The notes beneath the pieces were generated by a model, which was given only the letters and a program-made list of their open reading frames with translations, was not told the DNA's origin and searched no databases. From an uncultured Oscillospiraceae bacterium (GTDB taxonomy: Bacteria; Bacillota; Clostridia; Oscillospirales; Acutalibacteraceae): a stretch of DNA of 15,127 nt. Both the position numbers and the translations under genes were made by a program. How positions within the stretch are numbered: position 1 is the first letter of the stretch; every line of letters starts with the position of its first letter. The DNA lies in NCBI GenBank assembly GCA_900552925.1, contig USBH01000009.1:1-15127 (forward strand), in the 5' to 3' direction. Below are positions 15,082 to 15,127 of the stretch, one piece after another.

Positions 15082-15127
15082 CTGTCTCTTATACACATCT
15101 CCGAGCCCACGAGACTGCAGCTAATCT
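15082..15127 (+). other. Illumina Nextera adapter plus i7 index (artefact, not genomic)
   Basis: The sequence from 15082 to 15115 begins CTGTCTCTTATACACATCT (Tn5 mosaic end) and continues CCGAGCCCACGAGAC, the Nextera read-2 adapter. The next eight bases, TGCAGCTA (15116-15123), occupy the i7 index slot, and ATCT (15124-15127) is the start of the P7 flow-cell sequence. This is read-through of a short insert assembled into the contig end. Confidence 0.98.

Overview
The window looks like a contig end from a GC-rich member of the Clostridia, probably Oscillospirales/Ruminococcaceae-like. The evidence is the Firmicutes-type gene order ylxM-ffh-rpsP-khpA-rimM-trmD, an HPr carrying both His15 and Ser46, strong AGGAGG-type ribosome binding sites, a sigma-A consensus promoter, and codon third positions dominated by G and C. 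No genus can be named from the sequence alone. The last 46 bases (15082-15127) are not genomic: they are Illumina Nextera transposase adapter plus an i7 index.

Left half, minus strand (1-5540), housekeeping. Reading in the direction of transcription: ylxM, ffh, rpsP and khpA start from a perfect TTGACA-17-TATAAT promoter at 5610-5638 and close at a strong terminator just behind khpA. The overlapping pair rimM/trmD follows. An HPr gene comes next, with its own near-consensus promoter and terminator, and then the first 373 codons of uvrC, which runs off the left edge. The set covers protein targeting (SRP), 30S assembly, tRNA m1G37 methylation, sugar phosphotransfer/carbon control and nucleotide excision repair.

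Middle (5541-7263). A divergent intergenic region carries promoters, a perfect 8+8 palindrome that looks like a repressor operator, and a short XRE-type regulator gene. A low-specificity threonine aldolase gene follows. Its apparent promoter is built into the terminator of the regulator: the -35 lies in the hairpin loop, and the -10 lies in a 14-bp tandem duplication.

Right half, plus strand (7373-12719), accessory module. It encodes a LytTR response regulator, a small GHKL histidine kinase without membrane segments, and two overlapping genes for a heterodimeric ABC exporter. The exporter pair has its own promoter region. That region holds two direct repeats 21 bp apart that match the spacing and most of the consensus of LytTR-family binding sites, so the regulator probably switches on the exporter. 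No peptide precursor, peptidase or immunity gene is visible, so the exported substrate is unknown. This module is the most interesting system in the window.

Right end, minus strand (12730-15081). A cytoplasmic GH31 alpha-glycosidase and the C-terminal 51 codons of an AraC-family regulator lie in the same orientation and probably form a carbohydrate-use locus. The AraC gene is cut by the adapter junction.
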